Below, in pieces: positions 1 to 9,612 of a stretch of 64,000 bases of DNA. This DNA is from Mesorhizobium amorphae CCNWGS0123 (GTDB taxonomy: Bacteria; Pseudomonadota; Alphaproteobacteria; Rhizobiales; Rhizobiaceae): contig NZ_CP015322.1 in the NCBI RefSeq assembly GCF_001686985.1, forward strand, positions 434,001-498,000, written 5' to 3'. Each line of letters starts with the position of its first letter. Position 1 is the stretch's first letter. Under the pieces are notes generated by a model. That model saw only the letters and a program-made list of their open reading frames with translations. It had not been told where the DNA came from and did not search any database. The translations under genes and the position numbers were made by a program.

Positions 1-461
1 GACGGGAGCCTGTGCATCATCTCAGGCGACATTCCGACCTTCTGGAGAAGGTCAGCAGCAAGCGCGTTGCGTTGCTGCCGGCTGAGACGCTCAAAATTCT
101 CCACGGGTTCGGTGATGATCTGTCCCGCCGTGAGGCGCGGATTCAGCGACGAGTAAGGATCCTGGAAGACCATCTGCATGCGACGGCGCCAGGCGCGAAG
201 TGCGTCCTTCTTGAGGCCCGCAATGTCGGTCCCGTCGATCAGCACGCGCCCCCCCGTCGGCTCCACGAGCCGCATCAAGAGCCGCGCCACGGTGGACTTT
301 CCGCAGCCGGATTCGCCGACGATGCAAAGCGTCTCGCCCGCCTCAACGGAAAAGGATACATCCTCCACCGCCCGGATCACCGGAATGTTTTTCTTGAAGA
401 TTCCCGAGCCAAGCGGGTAGTGCTTGGTTAGATTCTCGACTTTCAGCAGAGGACCGTTCAT
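1..461 (-). CDS. Peptide ABC importer ATP-binding subunit (DppF/OppF-like), 3' end outside window
   Basis: The protein starts with ATG at 461 and runs off the left edge, so about 153 residues are visible. A Walker A motif GESGCGKS and a Q-loop FQDPYSSLNP mark an ABC ATPase of the oligo/dipeptide class. Its start overlaps the stop of the preceding ATPase gene by 4 bases, which suggests translational coupling. It is the last gene of a five-gene leftward operon and should pair with the neighbouring ATPase to power uptake through the two permeases. The substrate cannot be told from sequence. The ABC signature and Walker B lie beyond the window. Confidence 0.9.
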   Translation of the reverse strand, partial: MNGPLLKVENLTKHYPLGSGIFKKNIPVIRAVEDVSFSVEAGETLCIVGESGCGKSTVARLLMRLVEPTGGRVLIDGTDIAGLKKDALRAWRRRMQMVFQDPYSSLNPRLTAGQIITEPVENFERLSRQQRNALAADLLQKVGMSPEMMHRLP

Positions 462-1465
462 GCGCCCATCACCTCTTCGGCGCGCCAGCAAGCTGCGGCG
501 TGGCTCGACCCGACATCACGCAGGGCGGGCGTCTTCTCGCGGCAAATGTCGATCGCGAACGGGCAGCGAGGAGCAAAGCTGCACCCGACAATGGGCTCGC
601 GCAGGCTTGGGACAATGCCGGGGATTTCCGGAAGGCGGCGTTGTCGGCCGCGTCGCCGGTCAGGCACCGATCGCATGAGGCCCTGTGTGTAGGGATGCGC
701 CGGACGCGCAAACAAATCTATGACGTTCGCTTGTTCTACGATCCGGCCAGCATACATCACGATCACGCGCTGGCATGTCTCGGCTACAACGCCCAGATCA
801 TGCGTGATGAACATCACGGCCGTACCCGTGCGCTCTTTCAGATCGACGATGAGCCGCAGGATCTGCGCCTGGATAGTGACGTCGAGGGCGGTCGTCGGCT
901 CATCGGCAATCAACAGTTCCGGCGAGCAGGCAAGAGCCATAGCGATCACGGCGCGCTGGCGCATGCCGCCTGACATTTCGTGAGGATAGTTGTTGACGCG
1001 AAGCTCAGGGTCCGCGATGCGGACGAGACGGAGCATCTCTTCGGCCTTTTCCATGGCCACGGAGCGGGACGCTTTCGTGTGGATCTGCACCGCCTCGGCG
1101 ATCTGGCGGCCGACTGTGTAGACCGGGTTCAGGCTCGTCATCGGCTCCTGGAAGATCATGGCGATCTGGTCGCCGCGGATCTTTCGCATCTCCCGATCGG
1201 ACAACTCAAGCAGGTTGCGTCCGTGGAAGTGGATCTCGCCGCCGACAGTCCTGGCGCTCAGCTTCGGCAGCAGGCGAAGAATGGTGAGAGCGGTGACGCT
1301 CTTGCCGCATCCGGATTCGCCGACGACGCCAAGCGTTTCGCCTTTCTTTACCTGAAAGCTGATCCCGCCCAGGGCGCGGGTGACGCTTTCTTCGCTGTAA
1401 AAGTGAGTCTCAAGGTCGCGTACGTCGAGAAGCACGTCGTCTCCTGCGGATTCTCGCATTAGCAT
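458..1465 (-). CDS. Peptide ABC importer ATP-binding subunit (DppD/OppD-like)
   Basis: This 335-residue ATPase has Walker A GESGCGKS near residues 49-56, the signature MSGGMRQR, Walker B LLIADEPTTALD, and the C-terminal cysteine-containing extension (CSFAPRCPFA) typical of oligopeptide transporters. I chose ATG at 1465 rather than an upstream start because it lies just before the stop of the permease gene at 1467. It would act on the cytoplasmic face as one half of the ATPase pair. The family is clear; the substrate (peptide, opine or other) is not. Confidence 0.92.
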   Translation of the reverse strand: MLMRESAGDDVLLDVRDLETHFYSEESVTRALGGISFQVKKGETLGVVGESGCGKSVTALTILRLLPKLSARTVGGEIHFHGRNLLELSDREMRKIRGDQIAMIFQEPMTSLNPVYTVGRQIAEAVQIHTKASRSVAMEKAEEMLRLVRIADPELRVNNYPHEMSGGMRQRAVIAMALACSPELLIADEPTTALDVTIQAQILRLIVDLKERTGTAVMFITHDLGVVAETCQRVIVMYAGRIVEQANVIDLFARPAHPYTQGLMRSVPDRRRGRQRRLPEIPGIVPSLREPIVGCSFAPRCPFAIDICREKTPALRDVGSSHAAACWRAEEVMGA

Positions 1466-1466
1466 G

Positions 1467-2348
1467 TCAGCGCCTACGCTTCGCACGGGGATCGAACAGG
1501 TCGCGCAAGCCATCCCCGAGCAGGTTGACGGCAAGGACCATGACGGCAAGGCAGATGCCCGGGGCGAAGATCGTCAATGGGGCAATCGAGAGATACAAGC
1601 GAGAATTCGAAATCATGTTGCCCCAGCTGGGAATCTCGGGCGGCACGCCCACGCCGAGGAAGCTCAGTCCGGCCTCTGTCAGAATCGCATCTGCGCAGAC
1701 TATGGCGCTCTGCACCATAAGCGGCGCGATGGTACTGGGCAGGATATGCCGCCACAGCACCTTGGGCAGGCGCGCGCCGCCGCTGACCGCGGCCTCCACG
1801 TAAGGACGTTCCCGAACACTCAGAACCGCCGAACGAACCATCCGCGTGACGCTCGGCAGCTGGGGGATCGTGATGGCAACGATGAGGATGCCGATCCCGG
1901 AGCCTGTCAGAGAAATAAGGGCAATGGCGAGCAGAATCGTCGGAATCGACATCAATCCGTCCATGACCCGCATTGCGATATTATCGAAGGCGCGGACATA
2001 ACCGGCGATGACACCAATCAGAAGCCCGCCTAGGGCCGCGCCCACCGCTGACAGCAATCCGACCACGAGCGAGATTCGGGCGCCGAAGATCGTTCGTGCA
2101 AACACGTCACGGCCCAGATTATCGCTTCCGAACCACATCTCCGCGGACGGTGGCTGGAGGCGCTTGAATGGATCCATGCTCGATGGATCGCCGGCGTAAA
2201 GCGGGGCAGCGAGTGCCAGAACGATCAACAGTGCGAGGAAGCCGCCGCCTATCACGACCAGCTGATGCCGCCTTGCTAGACGGGGAAGGTCAGATATTCG
2301 CAGGCGACCCGTCGGGACGTATTCCACTGGTAGGGAGAGGAGCGTCAT
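1467..2348 (-). CDS. Peptide ABC importer permease (DppC/OppC-like)
   Basis: A 293-residue inner-membrane permease. It has an N-terminal membrane segment after a short cytoplasmic tail, an FGSDNLGRDVFAR motif typical of DppC proteins, and a C-terminal permease core including the EAA-type loop near EAAVSGGARLPKVLWRHILP. It lies 2 bases from the upstream permease stop and overlaps the ATPase start region, which indicates one transcript. It should form the translocation path together with the DppB-like subunit. Confidence 0.92.
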   Translation of the reverse strand: MTLLSLPVEYVPTGRLRISDLPRLARRHQLVVIGGGFLALLIVLALAAPLYAGDPSSMDPFKRLQPPSAEMWFGSDNLGRDVFARTIFGARISLVVGLLSAVGAALGGLLIGVIAGYVRAFDNIAMRVMDGLMSIPTILLAIALISLTGSGIGILIVAITIPQLPSVTRMVRSAVLSVRERPYVEAAVSGGARLPKVLWRHILPSTIAPLMVQSAIVCADAILTEAGLSFLGVGVPPEIPSWGNMISNSRLYLSIAPLTIFAPGICLAVMVLAVNLLGDGLRDLFDPRAKRRR

Positions 2349-2350
2349 AA

Positions 2351-3292
2351 TCAGTACCGGATTCGGGGGTCGACCAGGGTGTAGGAAAGATCGACCGCAA
2401 GATTGATAAGGACGTACAGAGCCGAAACTAGGATGAGCACACCTTGAATAATGGGGTAATCGCGGTTGTTGATCGCATCCACTACCAAACGACCGACACC
2501 AGGTATGTTGAACACCGTTTCCGTGATGACAACACCGCCAACCAGACTTGCGAAACTTAGGCCGATCACGGTCAGAATTGGAACGCCGGCATTTTTCAAC
2601 GCATGGTGGAAAAGCATGGCATACGACGACGCGCCTTTGGCGGCGGCTGTTCGCATATAGTCTTCCGACAACACCTCAAGCATGCTCGCCCGCGCGATCC
2701 GCGCGATAAAAGCGATATAACCAAGACTTAACGCCACGGTGGGCAGGATCAGGTGCACAAGCCATGGCCCGAAGCCATGGTCAATCGGCTGGTATCCCTG
2801 GACCGGTAGCCAATGTGATATGATAGCAAACAAATATATGAGAAAGAAACCGACGACAAACACCGGGACAGAAAAACCAAGTGTCGCGAATACCGTCAGG
2901 ATACGATCAATAAGGCCGCCAGCTCGCCACGCGGCCACGATACCGAAGGAAATCCCCGTCGTCACCGAAAGGATCATCGTTAGGATCGAAAGAGAGACGG
3001 TTGGTTCCAGCCGCTGCGAGATCAGTTCAAGAACGGGTAGCCCCGTGAAAATTGAGGTCCCGAAGTCGCCGCTGAGGATGCTGAGAGCCCAATGTACGAA
3101 CTGAACGGGCAGCGGCTCGTTGAGCCCCAATTGTTCGCGGATGCCGGCGATCATCTCTGGCGTGCCCTTATCGCCAGCGATGATGGCGGCCGGGTCGCCT
3201 GGCGCCAACCTGAGAAGCAGAAAGACGAAAACCCCGACCATCACCATGACGGCGATGGTCGAGAATATTCTGCGCAGGATGTAAGTGGCCAT
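2351..3292 (-). CDS. Peptide ABC importer permease (DppB/OppB-like)
   Basis: A 313-residue membrane protein starting MATYILRRI, the usual N-terminus of DppB permeases. It has several hydrophobic segments and the EAA loop near DYMRTAAAKGASSYAMLFHHA. An in-frame ATG nine codons upstream exists, but the start at 3292 places the gene just after the binding-protein stop at 3298 and matches the family N-terminus. It is the second gene of the importer operon. Confidence 0.92.
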   Translation of the reverse strand: MATYILRRIFSTIAVMVMVGVFVFLLLRLAPGDPAAIIAGDKGTPEMIAGIREQLGLNEPLPVQFVHWALSILSGDFGTSIFTGLPVLELISQRLEPTVSLSILTMILSVTTGISFGIVAAWRAGGLIDRILTVFATLGFSVPVFVVGFFLIYLFAIISHWLPVQGYQPIDHGFGPWLVHLILPTVALSLGYIAFIARIARASMLEVLSEDYMRTAAAKGASSYAMLFHHALKNAGVPILTVIGLSFASLVGGVVITETVFNIPGVGRLVVDAINNRDYPIIQGVLILVSALYVLINLAVDLSYTLVDPRIRY

Positions 3293-3297
3293 TGCGC

Positions 3298-4899
3298 TCA
3301 GGCCTTCTGCATGTTCCACATCGGCGTGAGCCCCGGCATGCCGATGAGGCCGGTCAGCGTTTTGCGGCGCGCGATTGGCGAGACAACTTCACCCAGCAGA
3401 ACGGTGCCCACGAAATTCCAATATTCTTGTTGCATCTTGCGGGCCAGTGACTTGCGTTCTTCCAGCGTTTTGACAACCGCCCATTTGGCCCGAAGAGCCT
3501 CATATTCATCGCTCTTCGGCCAGCCCAACCAACCCTCTTCGCCGTTCGCGTTTAGAGTGGGGTTGCCGGCTGCATCGCCGCGCTCGTAATCGGACTCGAA
3601 AGTCATGAATATGCTCCAGCCGCCGCTCTCAATGGGGCCCTTGTTCCTGTAGCGGGCGGAACGTGCGGCACTGTCGAGCGGCAAAAGCTCGGCGTTGACC
3701 CCGATCTTGCGCAGCGTGGCCGCCAGTAACTGCGTCGCATTGTTGGTAAACGGAACGTCCGTCGCTTGGATAATGACGACCTTCTCGCCGGCGTATCCCG
3801 CCTCCTTGAAGAGCTGCTTGGCCTTTTCCGGGTCGCCACCCTTCTTGTACCACCCCGTATTTTCGTCGTTGGAATAGGGCGTATGGCTTCCGAACACCGA
3901 AGTGACAGTGCTGATGTATTCTTGAGGGAACGTGGTGCGCATGAATGCCTCCTGATCTATCAGGTGAAGCATCGCTTGGCGCGCCTTGACGTTGTCGAAC
4001 GGCTTCTGCAGACAGTTCATGCGCATGAAATACACATTGCCCGCCTTGTTCAGAACCTCGAGGTCAAGGTTGGGATCGCCCTCGATCGCTGGGTAAAGAT
4101 CGGCGGATGGTTCTAAGAGGAAATCGACCTCACCCGCCTGCAAGGCCGCGAAAGCAGTCTGCTGATCGGCGATATTGTCCCAGACAACGCGATCGACGTT
4201 CACGACCTTCCCGCCGGCGAATCCGTCTGCTGGCTCCAGGCGTGGTACATACGCTTCATTGCGATCGTAGGTGAAGGTCGCGCCCGGCTTGGCAAGAGCA
4301 TGGTTAAACTTGAACGGCCCTGATCCGATGTTCGAATTTACGCTCTCGGTTGCGGGGCGATCCGCATCCTTCTCGCGCATCATGAACAGGCACGGAGTCG
4401 ACGCTTTCCCCAGGATGTCGAGCAGAATCCCCATGGGTTCCTTGAGCGCGATCGCGAAGGTTTTGTCGTCGATTTTTGAGATGTCGCTCGCCCGCTCCAT
4501 GATCAGTCGTCCGCCGCCGGTATCCGCCTGGCCCCAGCGACGGATCGAGGCGACGCAGTCCGCTGCGGTGACGGGGGTACCGTCATGCCACCCCAGGCCA
4601 TCCCGGAGCTCGAACGTGTAGGTCTTCTTGTCGTCGGAAACGCCCCACTTCCCTACCATTTGCGGCTGAGGCATCAACTTGGAATCAAGCGCAAACAGCG
4701 TGTCGTAAATCGCCAGGCCATGATTGCCACTCGAGTAGGCCGCTGAAAAGACAGGATCAAAGTCGGTGAAGTTACCCATCACCATCCGGGCCGTCCGCGC
4801 GGCGGCGGGCGCCGTTTGTGCTCGCAGGACCGACGGGATCGATAGAGCCGTTCCGGCGGCCAAGCCTACCTTAATAAGGTCGCGTCGAGAGATTGTCAT
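3298..4899 (-). CDS. Periplasmic substrate-binding protein, family 5 (DppA-like)
   Basis: A 533-residue solute-binding protein and the first gene of the importer operon. The N-terminus has a twin-arginine type signal (SRRDLIKVGLAAGTALS), so it is probably exported folded. The body has the family 5 pattern, including WGVSDDKKTYTFELRDGLGWHDGTPVTA. I chose ATG at 4899 because a good ribosome site, AAAGGGGAA, sits about 10 bases upstream. Family 5 proteins bind di- or oligopeptides, nickel or opines. The ligand is unknown here. Confidence 0.92.
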   Translation of the reverse strand: MTISRRDLIKVGLAAGTALSIPSVLRAQTAPAAARTARMVMGNFTDFDPVFSAAYSSGNHGLAIYDTLFALDSKLMPQPQMVGKWGVSDDKKTYTFELRDGLGWHDGTPVTAADCVASIRRWGQADTGGGRLIMERASDISKIDDKTFAIALKEPMGILLDILGKASTPCLFMMREKDADRPATESVNSNIGSGPFKFNHALAKPGATFTYDRNEAYVPRLEPADGFAGGKVVNVDRVVWDNIADQQTAFAALQAGEVDFLLEPSADLYPAIEGDPNLDLEVLNKAGNVYFMRMNCLQKPFDNVKARQAMLHLIDQEAFMRTTFPQEYISTVTSVFGSHTPYSNDENTGWYKKGGDPEKAKQLFKEAGYAGEKVVIIQATDVPFTNNATQLLAATLRKIGVNAELLPLDSAARSARYRNKGPIESGGWSIFMTFESDYERGDAAGNPTLNANGEEGWLGWPKSDEYEALRAKWAVVKTLEERKSLARKMQQEYWNFVGTVLLGEVVSPIARRKTLTGLIGMPGLTPMWNMQKA

Positions 4900-6169
4900 G
4901 CTACAATTCCCCTTTCTTGGTTTAGCGATGCGGTTCTGCGCTTTTGACTTTGTTTCGTCGAATTTCAATCCACCGCGGTGCTTACGTCAAATTCAGTCTG
5001 TGTATCGGCGTCATCTGGTTTTAAGATGGACTCAGATGTGCCGAATACCCTTACCCATCTCGCTTCAAGATAAGTGTCGAATTAAAGTTGGAAACGCTCA
5101 GCGGTTTCCGGATCTCGCCCATAGTAGTTGTCTGCTCGGGGCGCCATCCGACGAGCTGTATATGTACAGCCAAACGCGATGCGGCCAGCGTAGGTCCAAT
5201 TGTAGGTACTAGCGGGCTCGGCAAGCTCTTCGGGAAGAATAGATGTTCGACGGCCTTTTGAAATAGCCTCAACAGCATCAGGAAAAACTGCTTCTCGGGC
5301 TTAGCATCGATGACTTTCATGCTCATGTCAGGATGACGCCTCCCTTCCCAACCGCCGGGGGACTTCCCGGCATTTCGTTCAGATAGACTTCCGAGGGCAG
5401 ACCCTTGAAATCCCTTCCGAAGCCGGCGTACTGGTTGCGCAGCCCTTCGAACGAGATTTTCCTGATCCACTGCGGGTCGCGCTCGGCGCACTCCTTGACG
5501 GCGATGATATGGGCGCCGGCAGCTCTGGCCAACCAGACATAATAATTGAGGTTCGTATTGGCACGGGCCGGCGCGAGAATGTCGCCGGTGTGGCAATCGT
5601 ACCCAAATGAGCATCCGGCGCGCGGCGGGAAGCTGTCCCTCGGAGGCCTTGGGCGCCAACCCAAAGCAGGTGATCTCGATAGAATCGAGCAACGACCGAT
5701 GCGGATCCGGCTTTCGCAGGGGGCGAGAAGCGTTCGGGGCGACCCGGCGTGCGTGCTCGATCGTCATTCGCGCGGCGATGTGTGGTGTTGCTGTCCGGAG
5801 ACCGTACACGAAACGATCAAACGTCGATGTTCGGCCATTACGAGCCGCGAAATCGCTGAAACTGGCAAGCCGGCTGATCTGACCTTAGCCGAAGTTTGCT
5901 TGTAACCCAACCAGCGAGAAATGCGCCGCAAAATGCGGTCAAGCTCTTCAACCAGCGCCATGCGGGGAAGGCGCCTGAGGACTCTAGTATATCTGAAATC
6001 AGTTCCAACATACCACTCTCTCCATCACGAAACATCCTTGGCCCGAGGGAGAAAGTGACCAGATATTATGTGGCGGCAAAGCTCACCAACACGGTTGAAT
6101 GACAGGCTTCTGGCGCACGCCGCCACAGATCGAAGTCCGGCACATAAAAACGGATCGGCACCCATCTGT
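4900..6169. other. Long stretch without a convincing gene; one conserved-looking fragment
   Basis: No complete gene is supported. On the minus strand at about 5323-5664 there is an open stretch of up to 113 codons with protein-like composition (it includes FGYDCHTGDILAPARANTNL and ends in GKGGVILT), with no clear ribosome site and frames broken on both sides. I do not recognise the family. It is probably the tail of a decayed gene. No sigma-54 promoter was found ahead of the importer operon. Confidence 0.4.
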
Positions 6170-7576
6170 TCACGCATTAGCGACAGCGACGGGCATTAGA
6201 ATCCCGCTCCGCCCAACGTTCATCACAGCATCGAAGCTTGCGCGCGACTGAAAACCTGCTAAGCGGCCACCGAATACATAACAGTCAATTCCATACGCCA
6301 TTTTCTTGATCGAGCGGCTTGGCGGGTGCAGAGCCGTCACCTCTCCGGGCCTGACGTACTCTTGTACGACGTATGGGTTGCGGGCGGCCCGGTCAATGTG
6401 TTCCTCCCACACTTCTGAGGGTGTGAGATGCCCAACCAAGACATGCTCGCCACGCGTCGCATTAGAGGGCTTCAGAACAAGATTGACCTTGTTCTCCCGA
6501 ATGTAACCGATGAGCTCGATCCGACGTCGTTCGGGGTTGGTTGTTACTCCCGCTCTAACAAGACGGGTCCATGGAATGTGGCGTGCAATGAGCTCGACCT
6601 GCTCGGCGTTGAAGTTCGAGACGAATCGATCGTCGCTGAGTACAGCAAGGATCGCCTTGTCAGATAATATCCACTGGGAGATCCAGGGGTTTATCGAAAC
6701 CACCTCTTGAGCGGCACACGCATCTAAGTAATCTCCCGATTCCCTATATTTAAATATATCTCGTACATCGAGTTTATTGTAAACAAGATCAATAATTTCG
6801 CCGCTCGGTCCGACTAACCCACGAGGTGTGCGCTTCATCTCGGTAATGTCTAGCAACGCTGCTTCGACGCTAGCGTCTCTTAGGCCGCTCACAATCCACT
6901 CTACTTCGTTTGTATAACGGCCGCGAAAGTTGACTACGGCGGCGGTTCTGAGCTCGCTGCCAGTTTCAGCGTGGTAGGCAGACACCAGCTCCCGAACAAA
7001 ACAGTTCGGATCTTTCGCGAAAGGCTGGCTGCTCACGTCAAGTGCCAGGCCGTGTGCCAATGGATTGGAAATACAGCTCCAGACTTTTGCGGCGAGGCCG
7101 TTCTGAATAACGCCTCCCGGCCCCTCGGTATTTGTTTCAAGTATCTTATAATATCCATCGCTCCCGAATAACCCATCCAGTCGGCATATTCTTACAAGCG
7201 GCCGATGTTTTGGGAGACGAGTGATCCAATGCCCAATATGTCTATAGGCTGGAAACAGGTTTTGCACCTCTTTATTGAAGCAATACAGATCAGCGGCGAC
7301 ATCAAGGAGCTTGACCACTTCCTCAGCGGTGGCGCTCAGGTGATTAGCCAGATCGCAGTCTATCGCAAGGGGTCTAAGGCATACCGGATACGCCCGCCCC
7401 TCAAAGTGCATGCCCGCCACTGCAATCGCGCTGGACAGTTCGTCTTGAGCCTCCCAGATCAAGGCTGAATCGGAAGTCGCGAACTCGCAGAGTCGGCGCT
7501 CAATTTGTGCATCCGCCTCGCTGATTGCAGGAACTGTTGCAATTTCCGCGGGGCCTAACCCTATCTGAGTTGTCAT
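6170..7576 (-). CDS. ATP-grasp family ligase-like protein, function unknown
   Basis: A 468-residue protein. The middle contains ILETNTEGPGGVIQNG, which resembles the acidic and asparagine metal/substrate loop of glutathionylspermidine-synthase-like and circularly permuted ATP-grasp proteins. The C-terminal half has LVLKPSNATRGEHVLVG, an ATP-binding lysine strand, followed by YVVQEYVRPGEV, a typical ATP-grasp hinge. Such enzymes join a carboxylate to an amine using ATP. The start at 7576 has the ribosome site AGGAG 6 bases upstream. No membrane segment or signal is seen. It is separated by IS relics from the oxygenase and aminotransferase genes at 14-16 kb, which share its orientation. The family call is moderate; the substrate is unknown. 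Confidence 0.6.
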   Translation of the reverse strand: MTTQIGLGPAEIATVPAISEADAQIERRLCEFATSDSALIWEAQDELSSAIAVAGMHFEGRAYPVCLRPLAIDCDLANHLSATAEEVVKLLDVAADLYCFNKEVQNLFPAYRHIGHWITRLPKHRPLVRICRLDGLFGSDGYYKILETNTEGPGGVIQNGLAAKVWSCISNPLAHGLALDVSSQPFAKDPNCFVRELVSAYHAETGSELRTAAVVNFRGRYTNEVEWIVSGLRDASVEAALLDITEMKRTPRGLVGPSGEIIDLVYNKLDVRDIFKYRESGDYLDACAAQEVVSINPWISQWILSDKAILAVLSDDRFVSNFNAEQVELIARHIPWTRLVRAGVTTNPERRRIELIGYIRENKVNLVLKPSNATRGEHVLVGHLTPSEVWEEHIDRAARNPYVVQEYVRPGEVTALHPPSRSIKKMAYGIDCYVFGGRLAGFQSRASFDAVMNVGRSGILMPVAVANA

Positions 7577-8154
7577 GAGCAGCTCCTATCTCGTGGTCTT
7601 GTTGGTTGCGTTTTCGAGACCCGAGAGCTTCCTGGGATAGCGCGAGTTTCGCTCTGGGATCGATCCGGTCAGACAGTCAGCAGACCACCGGAGCGCGCGA
7701 ATCTCAGCCTCGCATAGTGTCGCTTGGCCGGCCCACCTTGCGCTCCGTTGGTCGCTGACAGGACTTGAAAGATAGTGTGTTGATGTTTTTCAGGAACTGC
7801 CTAATCTGGTGGCTTGACGCTTCCGCGACACCGCTGCCTGTCTTCGCTGATGTCGAACCACGTCGGCCCGCCGCCATGCGGAAGTTACGCTAGGTATGGT
7901 ACGGTGCAGAAGCTCGACGTAGCGGGTGTCCGCATGATCAGCGCTGCACACTGCTCTTCGCGCCCAAAAACTTAGATTCGCGACAGAGCCGTTCGAGATG
8001 ATGTCTCAGTTCCGATTAAGGCCCATCACCGGCGTCACGATTGCAGAGCAGATCGAGACGCAGCCAAAATGAACTTCGCAGGTCCAGCCGCTTCAAGGTG
8101 GACCCGTTTGGCCCAGCCTCGGTAAAGTTCGCAGAGCCATCGGCTGTCGCGGTA

Positions 8155-8245
8155 GCCATCGGGGTGGCGGGCGATGTATTCCTCTCACAGGATCGCAGCC
8201 TCGGAGCCCGGTGGACGTGTACCCAGTCGGGCTCGACCCTGCGGC
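8155..8245 (-). pseudogene. IS21-family istA transposase fragment
   Basis: Read on the minus strand this gives EEYIARHPDGYRDSRWLCEL, close to the conserved HPDGYGYSRFCELYR block of IS21 IstA transposases. Only about 30 codons are recognisable and flanking frames are closed. It is an inert relic. Confidence 0.65.
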
Positions 8246-8325
8246 GATGGCCTTCTTTTTGCCCGATTCCATCCCTCCCAGCTGTGAGGTTTCGGTGAGT
8301 TGTCCATCCGAGTTTCGGTGATTCC

Positions 8326-8650
8326 ATGAAGGACCAGAATGCCCAACTGACGCCGCGTGATCGAGAGCGAATTGTAAGGCAGGTCGAGAGCGGGCGGACG
8401 CCGCAGACCCCCGTTCGAAAATGGATTGACTGATAGGAGCGAAGGATTCGCCGGCTTGCGGGATCGCTCTTCCCGGCCACATCGACTGTGCGGGCCGACA
8501 TCCACGGGATCATCGAGACGATCGAGCGGCTGCGCCGCCAGCGCTGGACGGGCAAGCAGATCGCAAGCGAGGGCTCGCGGCCACCGTCAGCCGCGCTGTG
8601 CGCCGGCTGGTTTGAACAAGCTGTATGCCAAGGAGCCGGAAACCCATGCG
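8326..8650 (+). pseudogene. IS481-family transposase N-terminal fragment
   Basis: It begins MKDQNAQLTPRDRERIVRQV, then shifts frame through a GLRDRSSRPHRL block and again through an IIETIERLRRQRWTGKQIA block. These are the ordered N-terminal HTH segments of IS481 transposases. At least two frameshifts and loss of the DDE domain make it non-functional. Confidence 0.8.
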
Positions 8651-9084
8651 CCGCTGCGGATGCTTCTAATCGGAATTCTGCCGGCGTCTCGGCGATTTTA
8701 CCGGCACCTGAGCCCCGTGCGCCTACCCAGGACGGTAGTATCGTCGCTGGCCGTTCTTTAGTAACTCGCCAATTCCGATTAAGAATAGAAACATCGCAGT
8801 CGAACCTCATGTCCTCCGCGAAATACCCACTCTGGCAGGCACGTGCCATTCTCTAAAAAGCCTGAACAAACCCTATGTCACACAACTGCGTGCCAAGGCA
8901 AAGGACGACGCGGTCGCCTTTCAGCTAGGTCCGGCGTGGGCGGCCACGACGAGATGCTGGCGCTTCTATCCCGATTGCGTTGGCGACGCCGATGGCACCA
9001 TTGGCCGCGATCTGTTGGTACGACGTTCGGCTGAATGTGCCCCTCATGATGCGAAAGTCACTGGAACGCGGAGTTGAAGAAGCT

Positions 9085-9250
9085 GCTCGCCGAACGGATG
9101 GAGGACTCTCAACACCGCGAGGCCCCATTTCTCGCTCGACTACCAGACTCTGGCGGCCTATGCGGAGGTATCACCCAATCGGCTCCCGACGCTGCACTGA
9201 TCGAAGCCCCGTGTCTTCGCCGGTTGCTCAACCCGCGCCATACGGCCTAG
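9085..9250 (+). pseudogene. IS3-family transposase C-terminal fragment
   Basis: One frame reads WRTLNTARPHFSLDYQTLAA, the end of an IS3 orfB protein (usual form RPHSSLGYRTPAEYA). No upstream catalytic domain remains. Confidence 0.65.
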
Positions 9251-9612
9251 CAGAAACGGTCGAGGCTTTAGACGTGATTATTAACGCAAGTGACGAATAT
9301 TTCAGAATCTAAACGGATTCATTTTCGTCATGTTAAGCTTGCGCAAATGCTGGTTAAGCATAACTTTAACCTAAAATAACCTTTGTTTTCGCAGCGAGGT
9401 GGTAGAGAATTTTGCCGATACCGGCGGCGCGCGGAGCCGTGGTTTACAGCCGGGAAGACTGTGCGCTAGTGACAATATCCGATCCAGATGGGTGCGGAGA
9501 AGAGACTTGGACCCCCGCGGATCACTACGGGCTCTCAACGTCGAGGGCTGGCAACCAAAGCCAGTTTTCTTTGATCCCGTCTATTCATCTCCCGAAGGCA
9601 GCCGGGGAAGCG

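Larger units (their letters stand above)
7577..9612. other. IS graveyard between the ATP-grasp and luxR genes
   Basis: About 2 kb with no intact gene. It holds short, frameshifted pieces of at least three transposase families, listed separately, and nothing recognisable at 7600-8150. An inverted repeat GGTTAA...TTAACC at 9352-9371 lies about 240 bases before the luxR-type gene. No transposon ends could be matched. Confidence 0.6.

Noticed and set aside
5051..5809. Leftward open frame of 252 codons
   Set aside because: Arg/Pro/His-rich shadow-like composition. Protein-like sequence lies in a different frame (5323-5664).
7605..7625. GG-N10-GC ahead of the ATP-grasp gene
   Set aside because: Surrounding bases do not match TGGCACG or TTGCA, so it is likely chance.
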